A stretch of 10,962 nt of DNA from Sulfurovum sp. (GTDB lineage Bacteria; Campylobacterota; Campylobacteria; Campylobacterales; Sulfurovaceae), in NCBI GenBank assembly GCA_026983895.1, contig JALSTF010000160.1, positions 1 through 10,962 of the forward strand, read 5' to 3'. The position numbers and the translations under genes were made by a program. Of this stretch, positions 1-6,721 are shown piece after piece. The notes beneath the pieces were generated by a model. The model had not been told where the DNA came from. It saw only the letters and a list, made by a program, of their open reading frames with translations, and made no database searches. Numbering within the stretch: the stretch's first letter is position 1; each line of letters begins with the position of its first letter.

Positions 1-283
1 TTCCGAACTTGAAAAGCTCAAGCAGGGAGATGTCACCCAGGCAGAACTCGACAAGGTCAAGATCAACACCAAAGCAGAATTCATCTATTCACTCGAAAGT
101 TCAAGTTCGGTCGCGAGTCTTTACGGGGACTACCTTGCCAAAGGAAATCTCAAACCTTTACTTGAATATGAAGAGAAATTGGATAAAATAACACGCAAAG
201 ATATTCAGCGGGTCGCCAGAAAGTATTTTGACCATGACTACTCGACGACCGTGATACTCAAAAAACAAAAAGAAAAAAAATAA
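1..283 (+). CDS. M16 family zinc peptidase, C-terminal fragment
   Basis: This is the last 93 codons of a gene that begins before the window; the first full codon starts at base 2 and the stop is TAA at 281-283. The residues seen are the final helical part of an M16 (pitrilysin/PqqL-like) peptidase: a helix with QAELDKVK, the stretch SSSVASLYGDYLAKG, then the typical ending with ITRKDIQRVARKYF followed by a beta strand (STTVILKK) and a Lys-rich tail. The zinc-binding HxxEH motif would lie in the missing N-terminal half, so activity cannot be judged. The next gene, dapA, starts 23 bases downstream, so the two are probably co-transcribed. An M16 peptidase directly before dapA is also what I recall from Campylobacter and Helicobacter. 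Family assignment rests on a short C-terminal piece plus context. Confidence 0.8.
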   Translation, partial: SELEKLKQGDVTQAELDKVKINTKAEFIYSLESSSSVASLYGDYLAKGNLKPLLEYEEKLDKITRKDIQRVARKYFDHDYSTTVILKKQKEKK

Positions 284-306
284 CCTTGACTTTATGAGGA
301 TAGAGA

Positions 307-1200
307 ATGAACCATTACATTACCGGTGCTACCACCGCCATCATCACACCTTTCAGGAACGGTACGCTCGATGAAGCAACCTATGCCGCGCTGATACAGA
401 GACAAATAGACCACAACATCGATGCCATCTGCCCGGTAGGAACAACCGGAGAGAGTGCGACACTCAGCCATGATGAACACAAAAGATGCATAGAGATTGC
501 CGTGGAAGTCTGCAAAGGTACCAAAACCAAAGTACTTGCCGGTGCAGGCAGCAATGCAACGCATGAAGCCATCGATATTGCCAAACATGCCGAAGCGTGC
601 GGTGTGGATGCCCTCTTTTCCGTCAGTCCCTATTACAATAAACCAAGCCAGGAGGGTCTTTACCAGCATTACAAAGCGATCGCATCTGCTGTAAAAGTCC
701 CTTTCATGCTTTACAATGTACCCGGTCGTACGGGTGTGGACATTCTTCCCGACACGGTCAAAAGACTCTTTGACGATGTCGAGAATATTATGGGGATCAA
801 AGAGGCCACAGGTTCCATCGAGAGAACTGTCGAACTTTTGGCAAAAGTACCCGACCTGTATGTCTTTTCCGGTGACGATGCTATCGACTTCCCTATTTTG
901 GCAAGCGGGGGAAAAGGAATAACCTCAGTGACAGCGAACCTGCTGCCTGATATGAAAGCGGAGTTGACACATGCCGCACTCGAAGGCGATCTTAAAAAGT
1001 CCAAAGCGATCAACGATGCGCTTTTTGCCATCAACAAAGTACTTTTTTGCGAAAGCAACCCCATTCCGATCAAGGCAGCCATGTATATCGCCGGCCTTAT
1101 CGATACGCTTGAGTACAGACTTCCGCTGGTACCGCCCAGCAGTGAGAACATGAAAAAGATCGAAGCAGTCATGAAAAACTATAAAATCGTAGGAGCGTAA
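307..1200 (+). CDS. dapA: 4-hydroxy-tetrahydrodipicolinate synthase
   Basis: DapA condenses pyruvate with aspartate semialdehyde in the cytoplasm, the first committed step to diaminopimelate (peptidoglycan) and lysine. The 297-residue product has the normal family length and the TIM-barrel landmarks. GTTGES at 45-50 supplies the two active-site threonines (46, 47). SPYYNKP lies at 107-113 and YNVPGRTG at 136-143, giving the catalytic Tyr136 and the substrate-binding Arg141. GIKEATG at 163-169 carries the Schiff-base Lys165. The start at 307 is preceded by AGGA at 297-300 and aligns with the usual N-terminus (GATTAIITPF). The next gene begins one base after the stop, and its ribosome-binding site AGGAG lies inside the last dapA codons, so translational coupling is likely. 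Nothing is missing or broken. Confidence 0.97.
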   Translation: MNHYITGATTAIITPFRNGTLDEATYAALIQRQIDHNIDAICPVGTTGESATLSHDEHKRCIEIAVEVCKGTKTKVLAGAGSNATHEAIDIAKHAEACGVDALFSVSPYYNKPSQEGLYQHYKAIASAVKVPFMLYNVPGRTGVDILPDTVKRLFDDVENIMGIKEATGSIERTVELLAKVPDLYVFSGDDAIDFPILASGGKGITSVTANLLPDMKAELTHAALEGDLKKSKAINDALFAINKVLFCESNPIPIKAAMYIAGLIDTLEYRLPLVPPSSENMKKIEAVMKNYKIVGA

Positions 1201-1201
1201 C

Positions 1202-1981
1202 ATGGATACAATGAAGGGAAAGACCGTCGTCATAACCGGTGCAACAAAAGGGATCGGTAAAGCATGTGCCCAAAAATTCGCAAGCAACGGCGTCAATGTC
1301 GCATTTACCTACAACTCCAACAAGGAAGCAGCAGATGAGATCGCTGCTTCACTTGAACAAAACTACGGCATCAAAGCCAAAGCCTATCCGCTGGATATCC
1401 TCGATACCGACCAGTTCAAGCCTCTCTTTGCATCTATCGATGAAGATTTCGACAGAGTGGATTTCTTCGTCTCCAATGCAATGATCTACGGACGCCCTGT
1501 CGTCGGTGGTTACGGAAAGTTCATGAAACTCAGACCCAAAAAAGGCTTGGCTAACATCTATACGGCAACAGTCGGTGCCTTCGTTGCCGGCTCCCAGGAA
1601 GCGGCGAAACGTATGGAAAAAGTGGGCGGCGGTGCCATTGTCACCCTTAGTTCTACGGGAAATCTCATCTACATCGAGAACTATGCCGGACACGGTACCA
1701 ACAAAGCAGCCGTCGAAGCTATGGCACGTTACGCCGCGGTAGAACTGGGTGAAATGGGCATCAGGGTCAACGCCGTATCCGGCGGCCCCATTGACACAGA
1801 CGCACTCAAAGCTTTCACCAACTATGAAGAGGTCAAAGCCGAAACCATTAAACGTTCCGCGCTTAACCGCATGGGAAGTCCCGAAGACCTTGCAGGATCG
1901 GTCTACTTCCTCTGCACCGAAGAAGCAAGCTGGATTACAGGACAAACCCTCGTCGTAGATGGCGGAACGACCTTTAGATAG
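1202..1981 (+). CDS. short-chain dehydrogenase, FabL-like (probable enoyl-ACP reductase)
   Basis: This 259-residue cytoplasmic NAD(P)H-dependent oxidoreductase has a Rossmann fold. TGATKGIG at 12-19 is the cofactor loop, SST is at 150-152, and the C-terminal ITGQTLVVDGG is typical of the family. The catalytic pair is spaced Tyr161-x6-Lys168 (YAGHGTNK), not the YxxxK of classical SDRs; a His sits where the classical Tyr would be. Y-x6-K plus NAVSGGPIDTDALKAF (190-205) closely matches what I know of Bacillus FabL, the NADPH enoyl-ACP reductase, so a role in the last reductive step of fatty acid elongation is the best guess. Orthologues at this locus in Helicobacter/Campylobacter have been annotated loosely (for example as a hydroxysteroid dehydrogenase). 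AGGAG at 1191-1195 supports the ATG at 1202; an ATG at 1211 is an alternative. It is operonic with dapA. Confidence 0.85.
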   Translation: MDTMKGKTVVITGATKGIGKACAQKFASNGVNVAFTYNSNKEAADEIAASLEQNYGIKAKAYPLDILDTDQFKPLFASIDEDFDRVDFFVSNAMIYGRPVVGGYGKFMKLRPKKGLANIYTATVGAFVAGSQEAAKRMEKVGGGAIVTLSSTGNLIYIENYAGHGTNKAAVEAMARYAAVELGEMGIRVNAVSGGPIDTDALKAFTNYEEVKAETIKRSALNRMGSPEDLAGSVYFLCTEEASWITGQTLVVDGGTTFR

Positions 1982-2008
1982 AGTTAAGAGTTAAGAGTTA
2001 AGAACTCT
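1981..2008 (+). repeat. three tandem GAGTTAA heptamers running into a short palindrome
   Basis: GAGTTAA occurs three times head to tail at 1981-2001, starting on the last base of the preceding stop codon. The last copy continues as AGAGTT-AAG-AACTCT (1994-2008), a perfect 6-bp inverted repeat with a 3-base loop. No T-tract follows, so it is not a convincing terminator. This looks like a slippage-prone microsatellite in the spacer; function is unknown. Confidence 0.6.
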
Positions 2009-2090
2009 GACAAAGATTTTATGAATGGGAACTTTATTTCGCAAAGGGAATGTGTGAAACCCGTCAGGTCTTCACCTTTTCTTTTTTTTG

Positions 2091-2135
2091 GTTCGTTTCT
2101 TTTTCTTTGTGGTGCTACAAAGAAAAAAAATGAAC
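2091..2135 (+). repeat. long imperfect inverted repeat (hairpin) upstream of pgsA
   Basis: The arms 2100-2110 and 2117-2127 pair perfectly over 11 bases around the loop GGTGCT (2111-2116). After one bulged C (2099), a further 8 pairs form between GTTCGTTT (2091-2098) and AAATGAAC (2128-2135), including one G-T pair. One arm is pyrimidine-rich and the other A-rich. It lies 28 bases before the pgsA start. It could be a transcript-end or RNA-stability hairpin or a copy of a dispersed intergenic repeat; the sequence alone does not decide. Confidence 0.65.
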
Positions 2136-2163
2136 AAACAAACCCAAACAAGGATACAGGAAA

Positions 2164-2724
2164 ATGTCACAGGCAAAAATCTTCAATATCCCCAACATCC
2201 TAGCCTTCATCCGTCTCCTTCTCGCACCTCTGATGTTCCTATTCCTCGTCAACCAGGATGCTGCCATCTTCAAAGGCATCCACCCTTCATGGCTGAACTA
2301 CTTCGCTGCCTTTATCTTCGTCGTAGCAAGTGCCACTGACTTCTTCGACGGCTATATTGCCAGGACTTTCAACCAGATCACTACTTTGGGTGCTATCCTC
2401 GATCCGTTGGCGGACAAGATGCTGACCCTCGCCGGATTTCTCGGTCTGATGATGCTGGGGAGCGCTTCCCCCTGGGCTATTTTCCTCATTCTGACGCGTG
2501 AACTTTTCATCACAGGATTGCGTGTCTCCGCCATGAATCAGGGAATGGACATTTCCGCATCCTGGATGGGGAAGGTCAAGACTGTCGTACAAATGATCGC
2601 CATCGGGTTTTTACTGATGCAATGGCCCGGAGGCACAACACTTTTATGGATCGCCGTTGCCCTCACGCTCTATTCAGGCTATGAATATGTCAGAGATTTC
2701 TTCCAAAAGATGTCAAATACATAA
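2164..2724 (+). CDS. pgsA: CDP-diacylglycerol-glycerol-3-phosphate 3-phosphatidyltransferase
   Basis: This inner-membrane enzyme makes phosphatidylglycerol phosphate from CDP-diacylglycerol and glycerol-3-phosphate, the committed step to phosphatidylglycerol and cardiolipin. The 186-residue protein has the normal length. It carries the complete CDP-alcohol phosphotransferase signature D-G-x2-A-R-x8-G-x3-D-x3-D at 62-84 (Asp62, Gly63, Ala66, Arg67, Gly76, Asp80, Asp84). Hydrophobic segments lie around 12-29, 43-58, 85-110, 136-152 and 160-175. The N-terminal NIPNILAFIRLLLAP is typical of PgsA. The start has AAGGATACAGG just upstream. The gene is separated from the dehydrogenase by 182 bases containing a hairpin, so it may have its own promoter, although none is obvious. 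PgsA follows dapA and an SDR gene in Helicobacter as well, as I recall. Confidence 0.95.
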   Translation: MSQAKIFNIPNILAFIRLLLAPLMFLFLVNQDAAIFKGIHPSWLNYFAAFIFVVASATDFFDGYIARTFNQITTLGAILDPLADKMLTLAGFLGLMMLGSASPWAIFLILTRELFITGLRVSAMNQGMDISASWMGKVKTVVQMIAIGFLLMQWPGGTTLLWIAVALTLYSGYEYVRDFFQKMSNT

Positions 2725-2727
2725 AAA

Positions 2728-2755
2728 TACGGATTTATTTTCGTCTTTTTCCGTA
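2728..2755 (+). terminator. weak inverted repeat after pgsA, possible terminator
   Basis: TACGGA (2728-2733) and TCCGTA (2750-2755) form a perfect 6-bp stem with a 16-base T-rich loop, starting three bases after the pgsA stop. No good T-tract follows, so termination here is uncertain. Its place between pgsA and a separately promoted porin gene makes an end of transcription plausible. Confidence 0.3.
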
Positions 2756-2784
2756 ATTGCTTAAAAATTAATCACCTCTTTTCA

Positions 2785-2812
2785 TTTACTTTTCATTAAT
2801 TTACGTTAATAT
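2785..2812 (+). promoter_or_regulatory. putative promoter of the first porin gene
   Basis: TTTACT (2785-2790, four of six matches to TTGACA) is followed after 16 bases by TAATAT (2807-2812, four of six to TATAAT). The region is very AT-rich, and the predicted transcript would have a leader of roughly 25 bases before the ATG at 2843. AAGGAA at 2832-2837 is the ribosome-binding site. ATTAA and TTAAT half-sites (2795-2799, 2806-2810) flank the spacer. Prediction only. Confidence 0.4.
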
Positions 2813-2842
2813 TCCATACATAAAACAAAACAAGGAATAATC

Positions 2843-4021
2843 ATGAAGTTTACAAAACTCAGTTTAGTAGCAGCATTGGCTGTTAGTGCTGCTGTTGCAG
2901 GCGGCGATATCGCTCCAGCTCCCGTAGTCGTAGATGAAGCTCCAAAAACAACCATCGATGGAAAGTTGACGGGTTACTACATCACATCCGATTCAGATGC
3001 AAGCGGTATGTATGATATGTTTGACAAAGACTGGTCTCAGCTTGGTATGGCTGCGACATTGAATGTCAATCACAAATTTACAGACAGCATTGCTATGAAC
3101 CTCGGTGCCGTAGGTTATCTGAACACAAACAGAGATATCCCTTTTGACTATATCGGTGAATACTTCGAAGGTCAGCCAAATGGTGCATTCTTCAATGTAG
3201 CAAACCTTACTGCAACATTTATGGATACTACATTCATTCTTGGTCGCCAGCTTCTCAATACACCAATGCTGAGCGGGTTTGACTGGTTGCTTGCACCAGG
3301 TTCATTTGAAGCCTATACTGTAGCGAACTCTTCTATTGAGAACGTTACATTGATCGGTTCTTATGTCAGAACATGGAGAAAGAACAACACTGGTGACAAC
3401 TGGATCAACCTTACAAACATCGGTGATGGTAATAACTGGACAGTAAGTGCTGCTTACAACAATGATAAACTTTCCGGAAGTATCTGGTACTATAATGTAG
3501 ATGCAATGGATTATACACAAGTCTATGTAGATGGCGGATACGACTTTGATGTAGCAAAAGTTGTTGCTCAATATGTTTATACTGACTGGAACAACCAGGA
3601 TGCATCTAATGTATTTGGTATCAAAGCTACAGCGACACTTGGAAGCTTTGGCCTTATGGCAGCTTATACCAATATTTCTGACAATGTTGCCGGCTGGGTT
3701 GGTGTGATGGACGGTCTTTACACAAGTTCATGGAATACAGCATCAGGTGGCTCTGAAGGAAATAACTTCAAAGTTGAAGCAAGTACTGAATTTGCTGGAA
3801 TTTCAGCATCTGCAAGCTATGCGTACTATGAGTATGACCAATATGCGGTCAATGACAACGATGGACAGGAAATTGACGTGATCCTTGGTTATGATTTCAA
3901 AAACACTGATATCACAGTTATTAAAGATATGGATCTTAACGTTGTTTATACAAATACCAACTATGGTAACAACACAGATGATATAAACGCACTTGAAGTT
4001 TACGCAAACTACAAATTTTAA
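2843..4021 (+). CDS. outer-membrane porin (Campylobacterota Opr-type)
   Basis: This 392-residue outer-membrane beta-barrel forms a channel for small solutes. Residues 1-19 are a clear signal peptide (MKFTKLSLVA..., cleavage after AVA). An Ala/Pro/Val-rich linker (about 22-35) follows, then alternating strands such as DGKLTGYYIT (39-48), and the protein ends YANYKF with the terminal Phe expected for BAM-inserted barrels. GRQLLNTP (134-141) and FEAYTVANSSIENVTL (155-170) have counterparts in the second porin of this window, so the two are paralogues of one OprD-like family. The composition (Asn, Asp, Tyr, Gly-rich, no Cys) and T-ending codons unlike the neighbours suggest a strongly expressed protein; this is inference. 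It appears to be a single-gene unit with its own promoter. Substrate is unknown. Confidence 0.85.
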   Translation: MKFTKLSLVAALAVSAAVAGGDIAPAPVVVDEAPKTTIDGKLTGYYITSDSDASGMYDMFDKDWSQLGMAATLNVNHKFTDSIAMNLGAVGYLNTNRDIPFDYIGEYFEGQPNGAFFNVANLTATFMDTTFILGRQLLNTPMLSGFDWLLAPGSFEAYTVANSSIENVTLIGSYVRTWRKNNTGDNWINLTNIGDGNNWTVSAAYNNDKLSGSIWYYNVDAMDYTQVYVDGGYDFDVAKVVAQYVYTDWNNQDASNVFGIKATATLGSFGLMAAYTNISDNVAGWVGVMDGLYTSSWNTASGGSEGNNFKVEASTEFAGISASASYAYYEYDQYAVNDNDGQEIDVILGYDFKNTDITVIKDMDLNVVYTNTNYGNNTDDINALEVYANYKF

Positions 4022-4046
4022 TCTCCCCCGATTTTTTTGAATACCT

Positions 4047-4066
4047 CACTCTCCTTTTGGAGAGTG
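4047..4066 (+). terminator. hairpin after the porin gene, probable transcript end
   Basis: CACTCTCC (4047-4054) and GGAGAGTG (4059-4066) form a perfect 8-bp stem closed by a TTTT loop, 25 bases past the porin stop. No uninterrupted T-tract follows: the next bases are TTCAGGGCAC, and a weaker AGGG/CCCT pair (4070-4073, 4084-4087) comes after. T-runs at 4032-4038 and 4099-4105 lie to either side. It may protect the porin mRNA 3' end as much as terminate it. Confidence 0.5.
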
Positions 4067-4143
4067 TTCAGGGCACTGCTTTTCCCTAAAATACTTTCTT
4101 TTTTTGAATACAAAACTTCTTTTTAAAATTTTACCTTCTTTTT

Positions 4144-4177
4144 ATTGATAACGACTGTCATTTTAATACTTTTTTAA
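4144..4177 (+). promoter_or_regulatory. upstream Fur-box-like element (copy 1)
   Basis: GATAACGACTGTCATTTTA (4147-4165) matches the classical 19-base Fur box GATAATGATAATCATTATC at 13 positions, mainly in the outer GATAA and TCATT halves. It is followed by AATACTTTTTTAA, which recurs almost unchanged after copy 2. It lies about 100 bases before feoB, as expected for an iron-repressed gene. Confidence 0.5.
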
Positions 4178-4210
4178 GGACGAAAGGGGTAAATTACGCA
4201 TAGAAAATTA

Positions 4211-4242
4211 ATTGATAACAGTTTTCATTTTTACTTTTTTAA
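4211..4242 (+). promoter_or_regulatory. downstream Fur-box-like element (copy 2)
   Basis: GATAACAGTTTTCATTTTT (4214-4232) matches the Fur consensus at 12 of 19 positions. With its flank ACTTTTTTAA it is an imperfect direct repeat of the element 67 bases upstream. It sits about 30 bases before the feoB start, so a repressor bound here would block transcription. TTGATA at 4213-4218 could also serve as a -35 box, though no strong -10 follows at the right distance. Confidence 0.5.
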
Positions 4243-4263
4243 CACTATAAGGAATATTAATCC

Positions 4264-6381
4264 ATGAAAAAGATCGTCGTTGCACTTGCAGGACAGCCCA
4301 ATGTCGGAAAATCCTCACTCATCAATGCTATCTCCAATGCCAAACTCAAAGTCGGGAATTTTTCCGGTGTCACCGTAGACAAAACGGAAGTGATCTTCAA
4401 TATTTGCGACGAGGCTGCCTGTAGCGATTATGAAATACACATCATCGACCTTCCGGGTGCCTATTCATTGACAGAATATACTATTGAAGAGAAAGTGACC
4501 AAAAGTTTTCTCCAGAGTGATGAATACGACATCATTGTCAATGTCGTCGACTCTACTAACCTTCAAAGAAACCTTCTTTTTACGACACAACTGCTTGAAA
4601 CAGGGAAAAAGGTCGTGGTTGCCCTCAATATGAATGATGAGGCACAAAAAGAAGGTATCGAAATAGACGAAAAACAGCTTTCTGTCATTCTTGGTGTCCC
4701 CTGTATCAAAACCTCTGCCAATACACGGGAAGGCATAGAAGAACTGAAAAAAGCGATCGTAGAAGTCTATGAAAAACCGCAGACAACTTCCAAAGTTATT
4801 TATTCCGACCCCATTGAAGAAGAGATCGACCGCATCGTGACCTTTTTGGAAGAAAAAAAATACAAAAGTGATCTTCCCTATCGCCACCTTGCTGTCAAAC
4901 TGCTTCAGGAAGACGAAGAGATCTATAAGAAAATGCATGATGAGCCTGTATGGATCGAACTTCTTCCCATACTCAGAGAAGCATTGGAGCATATCTATCT
5001 GCATATGGGTACCAAAGACCTCGAAGAAATATTTGCAGACGAACATTTTGCTTTTGCCAAAGGGGCAAAAATGGAAGTGATGTCCGTCAAGTCCATGAGA
5101 GCGAAGAACCTGACACAAAAGATCGACAACCTGCTTATCAACAAATGGCTGGGTATCCCCCTCTTTCTTTTCTTTATGTGGGCACTCTTCCAGCTGACGT
5201 TCGAACTGGGAAATGTTCCCATGGATTACATCGATCAGGCTTTCACCTGGATGGGAGAAGAGGCAAAGAATGTTTTTGGGCACGGAGAGCTGGGTTCATT
5301 GGTCGCCGACGGTATTATCGCCGGTGTCGGTGCGGTCATTATGTTCCTGCCCAATATCATTATCCTCTTCTTCGGGATCGCCCTGCTGGAGACGACCGGG
5401 TACATGAGCCGTGTCGCTTTCCTGCTTGATGGGTTCTTCCACAAATTCGGCTTGCACGGAAAGAGTTTCATTCCTCTCGTGACAGGATTTGGATGCTCCG
5501 TACCTGCCTACATGGCTGCCCGTACACTGAAAAATGAAAAAGACAGACTTATCACACTTTTCATCATTGGATTTATGAGCTGCGGGGCCAGACTCCCCAT
5601 TTATGTACTCTTTGCCGGTGCATTTTTCGGACAGGAGCATGCGGGGAACATCCTTTTTCTTATTTATATCTCCGGGGCGATACTCGGCCTTTTCATGGCC
5701 AAAGCCCTCAAAACCTTTGTATTCAAAGGAGAAGATGAACCTTTTGTTATGGAGATGCCAAAATACAGAATGCCTTCATTCAAGCTCATCTGGCACACGG
5801 TTTACGGTCAGGCAAAGTCCTATATGAAAAAAGCGGGGACCTTTATTCTCGGTGCAGCTGTTTTGGTGTGGTTCGCCAGCAACTACCCCAAAGATCCCAC
5901 ATTACAACAGCAGTATGCGGTAAAGATCGAACAGGCACAAAATACACAGGAAAAAAGAAAACTCTCCAACGCACTTTCTGCCAAACTGCTTGAAGAGAGC
6001 TACCTGGGCAAGATCGGGCATGCGAGTGAGCCTTTCTTTGCACCGCTTGGACTGGACTGGAGAATGTCAGTGGCACTTGAAGCAGGACTGGCCGCCAAAG
6101 AAGTCGTCGTTTCCACACTGGGTGTACTTTACTCTCTGGGAGACCAGGTAGATGCCCAGAGCAATTCGCTCATGGCGCAGATCAGAGCACAGATCCCTTT
6201 GCCTGCCGCCATTGCCTTCATTGTCTTTGTGATGATCTACCTGCCCTGCTTCGCCGCTTCCGCAGTCTTTGCCAAAGAGGCTGGTGGGTGGAAATATCTG
6301 GTCTATCTCTTTTTTATGACCACAGCCAGTGCCTGGATACTGAGTTTTATCGCGTACCGGGTGACGTTGCTGATCACGTGA
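4264..6381 (+). CDS. feoB: ferrous iron transport protein B
   Basis: This inner-membrane Fe(II) transporter has a cytosolic G-protein head. The 705-residue product shows GQPNVGKS (10-17, G1), VTVDK (36-40, G2), DLPG (62-65, G3), NMND (122-125, G4) and TSANTREG (150-157, G5). Asn13 sits at the position known to support K+-stimulated GTP hydrolysis. A helical GDI-like region (about 180-280) leads to the membrane domain with two Gate repeats. GFGCSVPA (409-416) and SCGARLPIY (440-448) are hallmarks of the pore. A further Cys is in YLPCFAAS (660-667). Hydrophobic segments run from about 297 to 704. The length is near that of other FeoB proteins and all motifs are intact. AAGGAA at 4249-4254 is the ribosome-binding site. 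Two Fur-box-like repeats upstream suggest repression by iron. feoA follows after 74 bases. Confidence 0.97.
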   Translation: MKKIVVALAGQPNVGKSSLINAISNAKLKVGNFSGVTVDKTEVIFNICDEAACSDYEIHIIDLPGAYSLTEYTIEEKVTKSFLQSDEYDIIVNVVDSTNLQRNLLFTTQLLETGKKVVVALNMNDEAQKEGIEIDEKQLSVILGVPCIKTSANTREGIEELKKAIVEVYEKPQTTSKVIYSDPIEEEIDRIVTFLEEKKYKSDLPYRHLAVKLLQEDEEIYKKMHDEPVWIELLPILREALEHIYLHMGTKDLEEIFADEHFAFAKGAKMEVMSVKSMRAKNLTQKIDNLLINKWLGIPLFLFFMWALFQLTFELGNVPMDYIDQAFTWMGEEAKNVFGHGELGSLVADGIIAGVGAVIMFLPNIIILFFGIALLETTGYMSRVAFLLDGFFHKFGLHGKSFIPLVTGFGCSVPAYMAARTLKNEKDRLITLFIIGFMSCGARLPIYVLFAGAFFGQEHAGNILFLIYISGAILGLFMAKALKTFVFKGEDEPFVMEMPKYRMPSFKLIWHTVYGQAKSYMKKAGTFILGAAVLVWFASNYPKDPTLQQQYAVKIEQAQNTQEKRKLSNALSAKLLEESYLGKIGHASEPFFAPLGLDWRMSVALEAGLAAKEVVVSTLGVLYSLGDQVDAQSNSLMAQIRAQIPLPAAIAFIVFVMIYLPCFAASAVFAKEAGGWKYLVYLFFMTTASAWILSFIAYRVTLLIT

Positions 6382-6401
6382 TATAACAAGCAGCAACCGT
6401 G

Positions 6402-6423
6402 TATCCCCGCGTAGGGTGGGATA
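6402..6423 (+). other. inverted repeat between feoB and feoA
   Basis: TATCCC (6402-6407) and GGGATA (6418-6423) form a 6-bp stem around a 10-base loop in the 74-base feoB-feoA gap. GGG at 6414-6416 could pair with the same C-run instead. With no T-tract it is unlikely to be a full terminator; it might act as a processing or partial-attenuation site, or do nothing. Confidence 0.3.
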
Positions 6424-6455
6424 GATCAAAATACAATAAACAATAGAGGAAAAAC

Positions 6456-6686
6456 ATGAAACTGACTGAACTGACCAAAGGCGACAAAGCCGAGATCATC
6501 AAGATCCATGCGGACAAACCGCTCAAAGACCGCTTGAGCTCATTTGGGGTCATGCGGGGAGAAGAACTGACCGTCAAGGGCTGTTCCCTTGCCAAGCAGA
6601 CCATGGAAATAGAGGTAGGAACAACACTCATTGCTTTACGCAAAGAGGAAGCAGAAAAGATCGAAGTGGAAAAAACGTCAAACTAA
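6456..6686 (+). CDS. feoA: ferrous iron transport protein A
   Basis: FeoA is a small cytosolic SH3-like protein that assists FeoB. The 76-residue product has normal FeoA length and pattern: MKLTELTKGDKAEI for the first strand, then the helix-turn DKPLKDRLSSFGVMRGEEL (20-38), where LSSFGVMRGEE is the family hallmark usually seen as L..LGL.PG..V. The ending METEVG-like strand (here MEIEVGTTLIALRKEEAEKI) is also typical. AGAGGA at 6445-6450 precedes the ATG. The order feoB-feoA is the reverse of the enterobacterial feoABC arrangement, and no feoC is present. A porin gene begins 35 bases after the stop, so all three genes are likely one transcript. Confidence 0.92.
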   Translation: MKLTELTKGDKAEIIKIHADKPLKDRLSSFGVMRGEELTVKGCSLAKQTMEIEVGTTLIALRKEEAEKIEVEKTSN

Positions 6687-6693
6687 AACACTG

Positions 6694-6709
6694 TTTGTAA
6701 ACCTACAAA
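6694..6709 (+). other. small hairpin touching the porin ribosome-binding site
   Basis: TTTGTA (6694-6699) and TACAAA (6704-6709) form a 6-bp stem with an AACC loop in the 35-base feoA-porin gap. The right arm runs into AAAGGAGAAGGAA, which includes the ribosome-binding site for the ATG at 6722. It could tune porin translation; no direct evidence. Confidence 0.25.
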
Positions 6710-6721
6710 GGAGAAGGAACA

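Noticed and set aside
1349..1945. 198-codon open frame on the minus strand inside the dehydrogenase gene
   Set aside because: Antisense shadow of a convincing SDR; no ribosome-binding site or known motif.
2021..2203. Short + strand open frame in the spacer before pgsA
   Set aside because: It reads through the hairpin arms (Phe-rich then Lys-rich) and overlaps the pgsA start in another frame; low-complexity translation and no good ribosome-binding site.
4047..4066. Fully convincing intrinsic terminator
   Set aside because: The stem is perfect but there is no T-tract directly after it, so it is listed only as a probable transcript end.
4465..5283. 272-codon open frame on the minus strand inside feoB
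   Set aside because: It is fully antisense to a gene with intact G-protein and pore motifs, its translation is Phe/Cys/His-rich with no recognisable pattern, and it is explained by the codon use of feoB.
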